In this document: positions 54,732-54,769 of the stretch, piece after piece | Layout of the letters: the number at the start of each line of letters is the position of its first letter | Numbering within the stretch: position 1 is the stretch's first letter | Assembly (NCBI GenBank): GCA_009929375.1 | Contig: SAAO01000030.1 | Coordinates: forward strand, 1-54,769 | From: Bacteroidia bacterium | Lineage (GTDB): Bacteria; Bacteroidota; Bacteroidia; Bacteroidales; Paludibacteraceae | Direction of reading: 5' to 3' | DNA: 54,769 bases | Translations under genes and position numbers: made by a program | Notes under the pieces: generated by a model | The model's input: only the letters and a program-made list of their open reading frames with translations | What the model was told of the DNA's origin: nothing | Database searches by the model: none

Positions 54732-54769
54732 ATGAATTTACTAAATTTTGTAGAACAATATCCAGACGA
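54732..54769 (+). CDS. Partial ORF, possible IS1595-family transposase start
   Basis: Only 12 full codons are present, reading MNLLNFVEQYPD. This resembles from memory the N-terminus of IS1595-type transposases in Bacteroidota (MNLL-F-E-PDE pattern). No terminal inverted repeat is identifiable in the 30 bases between nadK and this ATG, and the rest is outside the window, so the call is tentative. Confidence 0.4.
   Translation, partial: MNLLNFVEQYPD

Noticed and set aside
1-54769. CRISPR arrays, tRNA or rRNA genes, prophage, complete insertion sequences
   Set aside because: No regularly spaced repeats, cloverleaf-like segments, rRNA segments or phage gene runs were recognised on either strand.

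Overview
The window reads as a chromosomal piece of a member of the phylum Bacteroidota, most likely order Bacteroidales, moderately AT-rich. Reasons: a SusC/SusD pair, Bacteroidota-type promoters (-7 box TAnnTTTG, weak Shine-Dalgarno signals), C-terminal sorting domains of the type IX secretion system (T9SS), a nadK/pdxJ/exbB/exbD/tonB block, and a rsfS-ftsH-LUD-ompA-cdsA block. No rRNA, tRNA, CRISPR array or prophage was seen.

Layout. (1) 1-19 kb: a polysaccharide utilization locus (PUL). It holds a beta-helix T9SS cargo, SusC, SusD, a DUF5017-type lipoprotein, three chondroitin ABC-type (PL8) lyases and a GH88 unsaturated glucuronyl hydrolase, punctuated by short CCCCCTTTAGGGGG palindromic repeats. 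The lyases should cut a uronic-acid polymer of the chondroitin/dermatan/hyaluronan kind, GH88 should remove the unsaturated uronate, and SusCD should import fragments. No sulfatase is present here. A radical SAM/SPASM gene converges on the PUL. (2) 20-28 kb: a TPR/OmpA-like lipoprotein, then rsfS, ftsH, a LUD protein, an OmpA-family lipoprotein, cdsA and an acyltransferase. (3) 28.3-29.0 kb: a gene-poor stretch holding a minus-strand unit with a 28-residue hydrophobic peptide ORF, a possible alternative RNA pairing and a strong terminator, but no gene behind it. (4) 29-35 kb, minus strand: glycosyltransferase, adenine deaminase, and a TonB receptor behind a TPP riboswitch (hence a thiamin-related receptor). 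(5) 35-39 kb, plus strand: TPR protein, glutathione peroxidase, OhrR-type MarR regulator, second (exported) glutathione peroxidase, small lipoprotein, YiiX-like amidase. (6) 39-46 kb, minus strand: leucine operon leuA-leuC-[GxxExxY gene]-leuD-second LeuA-like synthase-leuB. (7) 46-54.8 kb: gcvH, an exo/endonuclease-phosphatase protein and two rhomboid proteases; HU; DJ-1; pdxJ-exbB-exbD-tonB; nadK; and the first codons of a probable transposase at the edge.

The strongest regulatory find is upstream of leuA. A minus-strand 22-codon ORF is packed with Leu and Ile codons (10 of 22), sits behind a good promoter, and is followed by three mutually exclusive RNA pairings ending in an intrinsic terminator. 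This is the textbook layout of ribosome-mediated attenuation, here in a Bacteroidota leu operon. The 28.4 kb unit has a similar layout but lacks a downstream gene, so it may be an orphan attenuator or a free-standing microprotein gene. A second regulatory find is a pair of TATCG-N4-CGA(T/C)A operator-like palindromes bracketing the promoter of the first peroxidase, next to an OhrR-type gene that carries the family's sensing cysteine.

All product names come from motif and family recognition by eye. No database search was run.
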